22,052 nt of DNA from IMG/VR virus record IMGVR_UViG_3300050017_000056, positions 1-22,052 of that record, one strand, 5' to 3'. The DNA is from a virus. The position numbers and the translations under genes were made by a program. Below, piece after piece: positions 7,635 to 14,925 of the stretch; the stretch's first letter is position 1, and each line of letters opens with the position of its first letter. The notes under the pieces were generated by a model. That model saw only the letters and a list, made by a program, of their open reading frames with translations. It made no database searches and was not told the DNA's origin.

Positions 7635-8369
7635 TCAACTATTAGCTAAAATTTCCATAGCTTTTGCATATTTTTTTGTGCATTCTTTCATAGCAGTACA
7701 AACCTCAGCTATAGTTGCTTTTCTATAAGTTATTTCGTTACTATTACAAGTAAGATAGTCAACTGTTACATCATAGTAATTTGCTAACTTATTTAAAGTG
7801 GTTATATTGGGTTCTAATAATCCGTTTTCATATTTTGTTATAGTGGGTGCTGTTAAATCAATTTTTTCAGCTAATTGTTTTTGAGTTAATTCTTTTCTAA
7901 TTCTCAGTTCTCTCAATCGGTCACCTATACATGAATTTACTATTGGTGCATCTTCAACCAATTCACTCACACTTAAATCAAGAACAATTGCTATGATTTT
8001 TAAAACATCTAAACTTGGGTTACTATCTTCATTGCTCTCTATGTAAGAAATGTATTGACCAGTCTTTCCTATTCTTCTTCCTAATTCTCTTTGGCTTATT
8101 CCAATATCTTCTCTAGCCTGTTTTATTTTGTCCCCTAATGTGTTATTGCGTATACTTATACCATCAGGGGGAGTATCATCCATAAAATCAAATACATTTA
8201 TGCTCAATGCAGTTGATAATTTTTCTAAAATATTCATACTAGGGTTTTTATTCTCATTTCTTTCTAATTTCTGTATATATACAAAACTAACTCCTGAAAT
8301 TTCGCCTAATTTTCTTTGACTTAATTTATTAGCGTTTCTATATGATTTTAACTTTTTGCCTATCAACAA
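7635..8369 (-). CDS. Triple XRE-type helix-turn-helix regulator
   Basis: This 244-residue protein carries three successive Cro/CI-type (XRE) DNA-binding domains: about residues 3-61, 78-137 and 148-206. Each has the SQxxLG or TQxQLA second helix followed by the recognition helix. The last 35 residues form a helical tail. There is no peptidase or ligand domain. Most XRE regulators have one domain and act as dimers; three in one chain is unusual and could read a longer or repeated site. It starts at TTG (no ATG nearby), with AGGAG ten to eleven bases upstream. It follows the terminator of the HNH-like gene, so its promoter is unclear. Confidence 0.88.
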   Translation of the reverse strand: MLIGKKLKSYRNANKLSQRKLGEISGVSFVYIQKLERNENKNPSMNILEKLSTALSINVFDFMDDTPPDGISIRNNTLGDKIKQAREDIGISQRELGRRIGKTGQYISYIESNEDSNPSLDVLKIIAIVLDLSVSELVEDAPIVNSCIGDRLRELRIRKELTQKQLAEKIDLTAPTITKYENGLLEPNITTLNKLANYYDVTVDYLTCNSNEITYRKATIAEVCTAMKECTKKYAKAMEILANS

Positions 8370-8398
8370 TTATTTTATATCTCCTTTCAATGCTTGAT

Positions 8399-8431
8399 TT
8401 TTAATTAAAAGAGTGGACTTATTACCACTCT
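8399..8431 (-). terminator. Intrinsic terminator of the HNH-like gene
   Basis: Leftward, AGAGTGG pairs with CCACTCT (8425-8431 with 8410-8416) around an eight-base loop and is followed by TTTTAATT. The stop codon of the HNH-like gene lies in the hairpin. It would also reduce readthrough into the triple-XRE gene. Confidence 0.75.
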
Positions 8432-9186
8432 CTCAAAGGTTTATTTAAAGCTTTTTCTATGTTCCAACCTCTCATTAATCTCTTTTTAACTTGATAATAT
8501 GTAAATCCATATTCTTGAGCAAACTCTGAAACTGTCTTAGTTTTTTCTTTATAAGTTATTAACTCGCCTGTTTTTACTGGCTTAAAAGCTTCTTCAATGT
8601 TCAATCCTTTATTTATTCTTTCTTCCACTAAGTTATAATTCTTTTTATATTTTTCAGCTAATTGTGATATTGTTAAAGTTTCGCCTTTATATGCTACTTT
8701 ATGGTTGCTTCTCCTGTTGTTAGCCTGTGCTTTTATAGTTACCCAAGTACAATTCTCTTTGCAGTAATTTCCATTAACATCAATTCTTTCAATAGAAAGT
8801 CCTTCTTTAAAGGTGGCTCCCATGTCATTGTAAAATCGTTCAAAGGTATCCCATTTATCACTAATTTTTATTCCTCTACCACCATAATCTTTATAACTTT
8901 TACTTTTAATATCATTACAACGTTTTTTCATATTGCTATAAACTTCATATATCTTGCTCCCTGATAATCCATGAGTACGTCTTGAATCTCCGCTCCATCT
9001 TAAACATCCACAGCTTGTCTTATGTCCACTAGTAAGATAACTTGAAATTACAATTACTATGTTCCCACAGTCACATTGACACTCCCATTGATATGAATTA
9101 TGCTTATCATTTGCACGCTCAGAATACTCACATAAAACTTGTAATTGACCGAATTTTTTACCTTTTAAATCCAATTTCTTTGACAT
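8422..9186 (-). CDS. HNH-like/AP2-type phage endonuclease-related protein
   Basis: This 254-residue protein has an N-terminal zinc-knuckle-like part (C36, C38, C40, then C59 and C61) and a YGGRGI segment (101-106). A degenerate HNH-like core, ERIDVNGNYCKENCTWVT, lies at about 133-150. The C-terminus has two similar helix-turn-helix repeats of about 40 residues (164-204 and 210-250; compare LTISQLAEKYKK with KTVSEFAQEYGF), like the DNA-binding modules of homing endonucleases. Such proteins occur as freestanding mobile genes in phages. It has its own promoter and terminator and is divergent from a ribbon-helix-helix gene. Whether it still cuts DNA is uncertain. Confidence 0.75.
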   Translation of the reverse strand: MSKKLDLKGKKFGQLQVLCEYSERANDKHNSYQWECQCDCGNIVIVISSYLTSGHKTSCGCLRWSGDSRRTHGLSGSKIYEVYSNMKKRCNDIKSKSYKDYGGRGIKISDKWDTFERFYNDMGATFKEGLSIERIDVNGNYCKENCTWVTIKAQANNRRSNHKVAYKGETLTISQLAEKYKKNYNLVEERINKGLNIEEAFKPVKTGELITYKEKTKTVSEFAQEYGFTYYQVKKRLMRGWNIEKALNKPLREW

Positions 9187-9209
9187 AATTTATCACCTTC
9201 CATACTTAT

Positions 9210-9218
9210 ATTATAGCA
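9210..9218 (-). promoter_or_regulatory. Extended -10 promoter for the HNH-like gene
   Basis: The leftward sequence TGCTATAAT is a full extended -10 element, about 24 bases upstream of the ATG at 9186. No good -35 is seen; the upstream side is occupied by the 10-bp repeats. Confidence 0.6.
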
Positions 9219-9220
9219 TA

Positions 9221-9250
9221 CTTTAGAATACTTTTAAATACTTTTGAATA
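9221..9250. promoter_or_regulatory. Three 10-bp direct repeats, candidate operator
   Basis: CTTTAGAATA, CTTTTAAATA and CTTTTGAATA follow one another without gaps at 9221-9250, exactly between the two divergent -10 elements. A period of one helical turn places each copy on the same DNA face, as for cooperative binding of ribbon-helix-helix dimers. The adjacent RHH protein is the obvious candidate ligand, by inference. Confidence 0.6.
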
Positions 9251-9274
9251 AAATATATTAAAATGTGTTATAAT
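9244..9274 (+). promoter_or_regulatory. Promoter of the ribbon-helix-helix gene
   Basis: An extended -10, TGTTATAAT (9266-9274), with a weak TTGAAT at 9244-9249 (19-base spacer). The upstream element overlaps the third 10-bp repeat, so a bound repressor would block it. The ATG lies 18 bases past the -10. Confidence 0.6.
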
Positions 9275-9292
9275 AATTTAGAGGTGATATTT

Positions 9293-9430
9293 ATGAAAAA
9301 AGTAAAAACATCAATAAGCATAGATGAGGACATTTTTGATAAAATAAAAGCTACTGGTGAAGTTGAGGATAGAAGCTTTAGTCAGCAATTAAATAAAATA
9401 CTTAAGGATTATCTCAAAGAGAAGGAATAA
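9293..9430 (+). CDS. Arc/MetJ-type ribbon-helix-helix protein (45 aa)
   Basis: This 45-residue protein has the full ribbon-helix-helix plan: a strand KVKTSISID (about 3-11), helix A EDIFDKIKATG, and helix B SFSQQLNKILKDYLKEK. Such proteins dimerise through the strand and bind short repeated sites in the major groove. The start has GAGGTG six bases upstream. It is the only plus-strand gene inside the leftward block and is divergent from the HNH-like gene, with three 10-bp repeats between them, so autoregulation and control of the neighbour are likely. An antitoxin role is possible, but no toxin partner is seen. Confidence 0.8.
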   Translation: MKKVKTSISIDEDIFDKIKATGEVEDRSFSQQLNKILKDYLKEKE

Positions 9431-9449
9431 AAACCCTTCTCTTTATACC
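9416..9449 (+). terminator. Hairpin terminator of the RHH gene
   Basis: A ten-bp perfect stem, AAAGAGAAGG (9416-9425) with CCTTCTCTTT (9435-9444), surrounds the RHH stop codon. The T-run after it is short and broken, so strength is uncertain. It also overlaps the stop of the DUF3310 gene on the other strand. Confidence 0.6.
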
Positions 9450-9751
9450 TTTTGTTCCTGAATTAACTTTTCTATATACCATTGTGCTTTTTTTAAATCT
9501 TCTGTTCCATTCTTAAATTTATATCTGCTTATATACTTCAATATATTCCCTACTAAATACCCTTGAAATCCTTCACCTGTGACATCTTTTATTGTGTCTA
9601 TAGTTTCTCTATTGCCATTTACATAATGGCTTGGATGATTAATTGTATCTGTTTTCGCTAGATAACTTATACATTCTCTATCTGTATATACTTCCATATC
9701 TTTACATTTATTTGAATTTTTATAACTACAATTAAAACATTTTATTATCAT
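9443..9751 (-). CDS. DUF3310 protein with N-terminal cysteine knuckle
   Basis: The C-terminal part is a clear DUF3310 domain: NHPSHYVNGNRETIDTI (38-54), then GYLVGNILKYISRYKFKNG (64-82) and DLKKAQWYIEKL. DUF3310 proteins are common in phages and are often called nucleotide-kinase-like, but no activity is firmly established. The N-terminus has four cysteines (C5, C8, C16, C27) that may bind zinc. The ATG is preceded by AAGGAG. It is the last gene of the upstream early block before the RHH/HNH cassette. Confidence 0.85.
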   Translation of the reverse strand: MIIKCFNCSYKNSNKCKDMEVYTDRECISYLAKTDTINHPSHYVNGNRETIDTIKDVTGEGFQGYLVGNILKYISRYKFKNGTEDLKKAQWYIEKLIQEQKV

Positions 9752-9814
9752 TATTTTCTCCTTTTCAGTTGTCCGGGATTTCCGAACTACTGCGCCTTAT
9801 TCTTGAATGTTGCA

Positions 9815-10216
9815 TTACTTAAATAAATGACATCTTCCACAACCCTCATTTTCTTGAGTGCTACAACTATCTAAATCTTGACCATATTTCTCATAACATT
9901 CTTCAGGTACTCTTCTGATTGTTTTTGGCAATTTTAATTTTCCTTCATAAGTCCAATTTTTGTCATTACTAAAGTGTAAAACACTTTTCACGTTATACCA
10001 TTTATAAAATTTATCTCCCCAAGGGGTAGATATATTAACTCCTTTATAACTTATAAGACGTATTTCCCCATTATTAACACTACCATTTACCTCACAGACA
10101 GCTATATCTCCTATATTAACGATTTCAACTAATAGTATTTGCTTGACACTACCATGCACAAGTTTATGAAAACTTTCATTTTCTAAAATCATGGTTTCTC
10201 CTTTCACTAACGTCAT
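9815..10216 (-). CDS. Hypothetical phage protein with duplicated start region
   Basis: Not recognised. A strand-rich protein with a cysteine-containing C-terminus (CSTQENEGCGRC), possibly metal-binding. Two equally good starts exist, ATG at 10216 (133 residues) and ATG at 10192 (125 residues). Each follows an identical GTGAAAGGAGAAA site, because a 22-base block is tandemly duplicated at 10189-10210 and 10213-10234. I give the longer form; the shorter is probably the ancestral one. It lies in the leftward early operon between DUF3310 and another small gene. Confidence 0.75.
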   Translation of the reverse strand: MTLVKGETMILENESFHKLVHGSVKQILLVEIVNIGDIAVCEVNGSVNNGEIRLISYKGVNISTPWGDKFYKWYNVKSVLHFSNDKNWTYEGKLKLPKTIRRVPEECYEKYGQDLDSCSTQENEGCGRCHLFK

Positions 10217-10234
10217 AATTTCTCCTTTCACTAA
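10189..10234 (-). repeat. Tandem duplication of a ribosome binding site and start codon
   Basis: Two 22-base copies, 24 bases apart and differing at two positions, each contain the SD sequence AAGGAG and an ATG. Since 24 is a multiple of three, both starts are in the same frame. Confidence 0.9.
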
Positions 10235-10258
10235 TGAACAATATAATCAAATTATGTA

Positions 10259-10441
10259 TTAATATTTTGCTATTTTAGTACAATTTTGAATAGCTTGAAT
10301 TAGTTCATTAGCCTTAACTACATATTCAATTCCATTAACTTCTAGCTGAACCTTTCCGGGTTCACTCCAATGATTATGAATCTTAATAGTAGTTTTAGGT
10401 TCTGTCTCATAAGTTTCTACTATACATCTGACTTCAATCAT
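10259..10441 (-). CDS. Hypothetical phage protein (60 aa)
   Basis: Not recognised by name. It has a beta-rich pattern (IEVRCIVETYE, TIKIHNHW, KVQLEVNGIEYVV) followed by a C-terminal helix ANELIQAIQNC. A strong AAAGGAG site precedes the ATG. It sits alone after a 104-base gap that contains a palindrome, so it may begin a sub-operon. Confidence 0.75.
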   Translation of the reverse strand: MIEVRCIVETYETEPKTTIKIHNHWSEPGKVQLEVNGIEYVVKANELIQAIQNCTKIAKY

Positions 10442-10502
10442 ATTTTCTCCTTTCTAAAACGTACAGGTTCAAACTGTATATTTCGCAATATTTATCGAAT
10501 GC

Positions 10503-10516
10503 GTAATAATTATTAC
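10503..10516. promoter_or_regulatory. Perfect 14-bp palindrome, possible operator
   Basis: GTAATAATTATTAC at 10503-10516 is its own complement. It lies in the 104-base gap between the 201-residue gene and the 60-residue gene. No convincing promoter was found around it. The simple AT content means chance is possible. Confidence 0.35.
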
Positions 10517-10545
10517 TTAATAAATGTTATACATTGTCTTTACAT

Positions 10546-11151
10546 TTAATATTCTATATACCATTTACCCTCTAAAATTTCTTCTGGAGTTATTTCCATA
10601 AAGTCAGTTTGATCTGGTGAATAACTATCCCAACTGGTGTTACAAACGCTTTTAATGGTTTTACCCTCTTTAAAAGCTTTTACAGCTTCCATAAAACTTA
10701 CTGGTTGTTTTATTAAAGTCCATTCATGATCTAATCCTAAATAAATTTCTAATTTTTTATTCTCAAATGTCCCTTTATTTACTAAATCTAAGTAAGCGGA
10801 ATATTTAAGATCAGTTTTTAATATAGAATTATATGAATCATTTTCAAATTGCAACTTTGGATTTTCTGTAAGCAGTTTAATAACTTCCCATGTTTTATAA
10901 GTTTTCATTTTTACATCTTCCTTCCATTCGTAATATTTGCCCATATTTAGGCTACTACTCCAACTGCAACCATCTTTTGATTTTGTTAAATATCTTAAAC
11001 CCACTGGTTGAGGGTCTTTTTTTAGTCCATCTATATAAAATAGTTCATGTTTAACTTCTGACAATATTTCTTCATTTTGATATTCAAATACTATCTTTGT
11101 ATCTTCTTTAAGTTCTCCAACTTCTTTTGCTGTTAACTCTTTACCTTTCAT
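10546..11151 (-). CDS. Hypothetical phage protein, two-module (201 aa)
   Basis: The protein appears to be two joined modules. Residues 1-80 are a strand-rich part rich in K and E. From M82 a second part starts with KTYKTWEVIKLLTENPKL and ends with VSFMEAVKAFKEGKTI and PEEILEGKWYIEY, a pattern I associate with separate small clostridial phage proteins that begin at this methionine. The function is unknown for both. The start is well supported by AAGGAGGAAG. A fusion of two formerly separate genes is an inference. Confidence 0.75.
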   Translation of the reverse strand: MKGKELTAKEVGELKEDTKIVFEYQNEEILSEVKHELFYIDGLKKDPQPVGLRYLTKSKDGCSWSSSLNMGKYYEWKEDVKMKTYKTWEVIKLLTENPKLQFENDSYNSILKTDLKYSAYLDLVNKGTFENKKLEIYLGLDHEWTLIKQPVSFMEAVKAFKEGKTIKSVCNTSWDSYSPDQTDFMEITPEEILEGKWYIEY

Positions 11152-11162
11152 TTTCTTCCTCC

Positions 11163-11444
11163 TTAACTTGCATATATTATTTTTTTACCTTTTTCTTTTG
11201 CATGGTCGTGTTCAAGTGTTGCTCCTAGACTATCTTTCCAATTACTAAGCATGTACACTGTGTCACAAACATCTATCATTGCAAAACATATGTGCATATA
11301 ATCCTTCCAATGAAATCCCTCTTTTAAAACGGATGGATTCATGCAGGTACAACCCATTCCAGTTAATAAGACTTCTGCTTCATCAAACACTTTCTTGTAA
11401 TTCTTTAATCCTGTCATTTTCCCAGCTATATAAATTTTATTCAT
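11163..11444 (-). CDS. DUF4406 / nucleoside deoxyribosyltransferase-like protein
   Basis: A 93-residue Rossmann-like protein of the DUF4406 family. It starts with IYIAGKMTGL (4-13), has MNPSVLKEGFHWKDYMHICFAM in the middle, and ends in the NWKDSLGATLEHDHA motif (68-82), whose glutamate corresponds to the nucleophile of nucleoside 2-deoxyribosyltransferases. It may act on nucleotides during phage growth, but DUF4406 activity is not established. Its ATG overlaps the stop of the DUF3789-like gene by one base (TAATG). Confidence 0.88.
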   Translation of the reverse strand: MNKIYIAGKMTGLKNYKKVFDEAEVLLTGMGCTCMNPSVLKEGFHWKDYMHICFAMIDVCDTVYMLSNWKDSLGATLEHDHAKEKGKKIIYAS

Positions 11445-11629
11445 TATTTACATTCCCCACTTTCATAGAACACGCAATTATCTGTATAAGCACAATTACT
11501 GCAATCATCATCACACCATTCTTGCTTTGGAATAACACATTTCTTTAAATATTTTTGATTAACTACTAATGCTAAAATCATGAAACCCACAGATGCACCA
11601 CATACTAACCCACCTATGAACTCGAACAT
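11444..11629 (-). CDS. Small membrane protein, DUF3789-like, cysteine-rich tail
   Basis: A 61-residue protein with a single hydrophobic segment at about 4-24 (FIGGLVCGASVGFMILALVV) and a hydrophilic tail with six cysteines (C31, C39, C43, C46, C52, C60). The N-terminus fits the DUF3789 pattern of clostridial phage membrane proteins. The tail might bind metal. A GGAGG site precedes the ATG. The role is unknown; superinfection exclusion would be only a guess. Confidence 0.7.
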   Translation of the reverse strand: MFEFIGGLVCGASVGFMILALVVNQKYLKKCVIPKQEWCDDDCSNCAYTDNCVFYESGECK

Positions 11630-11660
11630 TATTTAATACCTCCATTTTTATATTTTTTTC

Positions 11661-12422
11661 TTAAGCATTTATTTTTCTACCTTCATACAATCCTTTGTTT
11701 CTTAAGTTTCTTCTATGATCTGTAATATGGTCCTTCTCTCTGCCTAATTCTTCAGCAATTCCAACATCACTTAAGCCTTTACCCTCTAGTTGCCTGAATA
11801 ATATTTCTTCCTTTGGTGACCATTTACAGATAATCTTTTGCTTGAATAGAAACCCTTTTTCTTTAAGTCTGCTTATCTTTCTTTGTATTGAATCCTCACT
11901 TCTATTCATTGACAAGCCTATTTCCTTTTGTTTCTCGCCATGTTTATAATAATTAATTAACAAAAGTTCTTCTTCTTTGGTCCATAATTGGTTATGCTTT
12001 TTTGGAACATCAATATCATTTCTTCTTTTATCTTTTAACCATTGAGGTTCACTTCCAAGTCCATAATTTTCAACTTTTCTACTATCCCATTTTTCTTGGT
12101 TTTTCTCTAACCATTTCATTAAATCATCTAGTAATATAAACCACATTTCCATTTTTATTAATGCTTTCTTCCTGGCTTTTAATCCACATTTAGCATGCCA
12201 GTAGTCAATAATGCAATGTCTGTCAACTTTCATAATTTGGGATACTACATTAGCATTAACATACTCGCTTGAGCTGTAACATTTTTGCAATCCAATTCTC
12301 TTTGCTTTTAGCAATATTGCATCTTTAGTATGTTCTAGTTTAATTTCCATGAAGCTGAGAGAAACTTGTCCCCAGTTTTCTTCTAAATACTCAATATTTT
12401 CAGGAGTCCAATGTCTTATCAT
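11661..12422 (-). CDS. Myb/SANT-like DNA-binding phage protein
   Basis: This 253-residue protein has three short tryptophan-led helical repeats: HWTPENIEYLEENW (4-17), LWTKEEELLLINYY (146-159) and KWSPKEEILFRQLE (200-213). Each is followed by a helix-turn-helix, as in Myb/SANT-like and GcrA-like domains. A helical insert (about 55-115) separates the first from the others. It is probably a DNA-binding regulator or accessory replication factor. The ribosome site AAGGAG is rather far (13 bases) from the ATG at 12422, so expression may be modest. It lies directly after the polymerase gene. Confidence 0.75.
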   Translation of the reverse strand: MIRHWTPENIEYLEENWGQVSLSFMEIKLEHTKDAILLKAKRIGLQKCYSSSEYVNANVVSQIMKVDRHCIIDYWHAKCGLKARKKALIKMEMWFILLDDLMKWLEKNQEKWDSRKVENYGLGSEPQWLKDKRRNDIDVPKKHNQLWTKEEELLLINYYKHGEKQKEIGLSMNRSEDSIQRKISRLKEKGFLFKQKIICKWSPKEEILFRQLEGKGLSDVGIAEELGREKDHITDHRRNLRNKGLYEGRKINA

Positions 12423-12439
12423 TTCTACTTTTCAACTCC

Positions 12440-14395
12440 TTAATCTTTCATATAATATTTGCATTCATATCCATCTGCTTTTAATGGTAGTCCAGGAGCC
12501 CAATCTATTGATTCTCCAAAGATTTCATTTACTTCTTTTAGACTTCCTTTATTTTTAGGAGTATCTAGTATTACTTCATCATGTACATGCATCACAATTT
12601 TATATCCAGCTTTTTCAACTTTAAACATTGCCTCAGCCAAGCAATCTCTTGCAGTAGCCTGTACAATATTCTCTACAAGCTTAGGTCCGTAAGTATCTAA
12701 TGTGGTCCATTGCTTCGAGGTCTGCTCCATACCTTCATAAGTTATTATTGGTTTGTCATAAGGTCCAGGTTCAATCTTTGGTCTTATATAACTTAACTTT
12801 CTACCTGAAGGTAATTGAATAAATAAAACTCCTGGATCATAGATAAATTTAAGTCCAAACTGCATGCATACTGTTGTTTTTTCTCCTATAGCTTTTTTAG
12901 CTGCTTTATCACAATCCCACCAAAATTTAGTTATATTAGTATTGGCATTTCTCCAACTCTTGACTAGTACTGGAAGTTCATCTTCATCTACACCCATTTT
13001 CAAAGCACCCATAGCTGTAAGAGCTCCAACACTTCCACCATATCCAAGTGCTAATTCTGATATTTTCCCTTTTTGTCTTAGCGGTGATCCTTTTTTTATA
13101 GAGTCTATTGGAACTTTAAACATTTGACTTGCTGAGGCTTCATATATTTTTCCATGAGTATTGAAAACTTCAAGTCTCCATTTTTCCCCGGCTAACCAGG
13201 CTATAACTCTTGCTTCAATAGCACTAAAATCAGATACTATAAATCTATTACCTTCTGCTGGTATAAAAGCGGTTCTAATGAGTTGACTTAAAGTATCAGG
13301 AATACTGTCATATAAGAACTCAACATCATCAAATCTTCCTTCTCTTATGCAATTTCTAGCATCATCTAAGTCAGGTAAATGGTTCTGAGGTAAGTTTTGT
13401 ACTTGAACTAATCTACCTGCCCATCTACCAGTTCTATTAGCACCATAAAACTGTAATAATCCTCTCACTCTGCCATCTTTACATCTAGCATTTTGCATTG
13501 TTTGATACTTCTTAATAGAGGTCTTTGCCATAAGTTGCCTTAGTTCTAAAATTCTTTTTACATTGTCATTAGCTTCTTCTAAAAGTACAGGAATACTATC
13601 CTTTGTAAGACTTGTTACTTCATGCCCAATTCTGTCTCCTATCCATTTTTTTAACTGAGCAGGACTATTAGGATTGCCTAATCCTGTAATCTCTCTAGCT
13701 TCATTTCCAAGCCTTTTAGCATAAATGCTGTCACAGTCAATAGCTTTTTCTATAATTACTAAATCAGTGCCAACACCTCTGTCATTTATTCTTTGGTCTA
13801 ACTCCCAGAGTCTTTGCTCTGTGTCTGTGGTTTGATATTTACTTAATTTATTTCTTATATCTCTTTCAACTTCAACATCTTGAATACAATATGTTTTAAA
13901 AATATTCCACTTTTCCATATCATGTTCAGGAAGGTTTCTAGTTCTACCATCATTAGCTTTAGTTGGTTTGCAGGGTTTACAGAAATATTGTATTAAAGCT
14001 TTACCCTCTTTCATCTTTTGCTTATCTTCCTCAAAGTGCATTGCCTTACTTACCATATCCAAACTACCAGGTAAACCCATTGTCAAGCCCTTTATCATTG
14101 TGCATTGCCATTCTTCTGGTGGTGTTGGTATGCCTAAATAGTTTCTAATAGAATTTCTTTCAAAATTTGCATTAAAAGCGGTTTTAATTATATTTTTATT
14201 AGTTAAAGCTTCACTGACCTTAATTGGTAATATTTCATCATTCATAAAGTCCACTATTTTAATTTCTTCATCATTGAATGCATAAGCGAATAGTAATATT
14301 TGAAAATCAGGGGCTTCACAATATTTGTAAGCCCCTGATGTTTTAATATCTATACTGCTATATGTCTCAACGTCTATACTTAAGACGTCAGCCAT
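12440..14395 (-). CDS. Phage family-A DNA polymerase (3'-5' exonuclease plus polymerase)
   Basis: A 651-residue DNA polymerase I-type enzyme without the 5'-3' exonuclease domain. The exonuclease part has D8 and E10 (SIDVET), an AFNANFER segment (73-80) and YCIQD with D173. The polymerase part has motif A SDFSAIEARV (388-397, D389), motif B around RQKGKISELALGYG (440-453) and motif C HVHDEV (603-608, D606). All catalytic residues are present. It replicates the element's DNA with the VapE protein. The first 16 bases overlap the upstream HNH gene, and its own SD (GGAAGTG) lies within that gene. Confidence 0.95.
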   Translation of the reverse strand: MADVLSIDVETYSSIDIKTSGAYKYCEAPDFQILLFAYAFNDEEIKIVDFMNDEILPIKVSEALTNKNIIKTAFNANFERNSIRNYLGIPTPPEEWQCTMIKGLTMGLPGSLDMVSKAMHFEEDKQKMKEGKALIQYFCKPCKPTKANDGRTRNLPEHDMEKWNIFKTYCIQDVEVERDIRNKLSKYQTTDTEQRLWELDQRINDRGVGTDLVIIEKAIDCDSIYAKRLGNEAREITGLGNPNSPAQLKKWIGDRIGHEVTSLTKDSIPVLLEEANDNVKRILELRQLMAKTSIKKYQTMQNARCKDGRVRGLLQFYGANRTGRWAGRLVQVQNLPQNHLPDLDDARNCIREGRFDDVEFLYDSIPDTLSQLIRTAFIPAEGNRFIVSDFSAIEARVIAWLAGEKWRLEVFNTHGKIYEASASQMFKVPIDSIKKGSPLRQKGKISELALGYGGSVGALTAMGALKMGVDEDELPVLVKSWRNANTNITKFWWDCDKAAKKAIGEKTTVCMQFGLKFIYDPGVLFIQLPSGRKLSYIRPKIEPGPYDKPIITYEGMEQTSKQWTTLDTYGPKLVENIVQATARDCLAEAMFKVEKAGYKIVMHVHDEVILDTPKNKGSLKEVNEIFGESIDWAPGLPLKADGYECKYYMKD

Positions 14396-14922
14396 CCGAA
14401 TTCACTTCCATTCTTAATATGATAAACAGCATGTAAACTTACTCCTGTATTTTTAGATATAAATTTGCATGCATGCCCTTCTTTTAATAATCCTTTTACC
14501 TTTTGGGCTTGTGCTTTTGTGGTATTTCTCCAGGCTTTCCCTTGCTCAAAAACATCTAATATATTTTCAGTTCTAGTTCCATAAGCTAAATTATCAAGTC
14601 TATTATTTTTAGGATTACCATCTAAATGTCTTATGTCTGCATTAGCAGGTCTTTCTCCAACAAAGGTAATCATAACTAATTTATGAACTTGCATTCCATT
14701 AGTCCCTCTGCCTAATACAACCGATACATGACCGCTCTTATTATATTGACCTGGCCTTAGATTTTTACCTTTTAGGATTCTAGTAAAATACTTTCCCCAT
14801 CTTCCTTTTTGAGTTATTTCACGAGTTAAGCTTCTGACATTACCAAGGATGCTTACTTGGTAAGCACCTTCATATCCTGGTATGTCTCTCCACAACTCAG
14901 CTCCTATAGCCAACGTATCCAT
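14380..14922 (-). CDS. HNH homing endonuclease (NUMOD4-HNH)
   Basis: A 180-residue freestanding homing endonuclease. NUMOD4 occupies about 10-55 (ELWRDIPGYEGAYQVSILGN) and the HNH core about 79-125, with VHKLV (H80), RHLDGNPKNNRLDNL (H99, D101, N107, N111) and a C-terminal DNA-binding helix pair (139-170). The catalytic residues appear intact. Such genes copy themselves into phages lacking them and favour conserved replication genes. Here it sits between the DUF2815 and polymerase genes, overlapping the latter by 16 bases. The SD before its start (AGG, then seven bases) is weak, suggesting low expression. Confidence 0.92.
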   Translation of the reverse strand: MDTLAIGAELWRDIPGYEGAYQVSILGNVRSLTREITQKGRWGKYFTRILKGKNLRPGQYNKSGHVSVVLGRGTNGMQVHKLVMITFVGERPANADIRHLDGNPKNNRLDNLAYGTRTENILDVFEQGKAWRNTTKAQAQKVKGLLKEGHACKFISKNTGVSLHAVYHIKNGSEFGWLTS

Positions 14923-14925
14923 GTA

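Noticed and set aside
12459-13127. Plus-strand open frames opposite the polymerase gene
   Set aside because: They are antisense to conserved polymerase motifs, with serine/leucine-rich products and no start signals.
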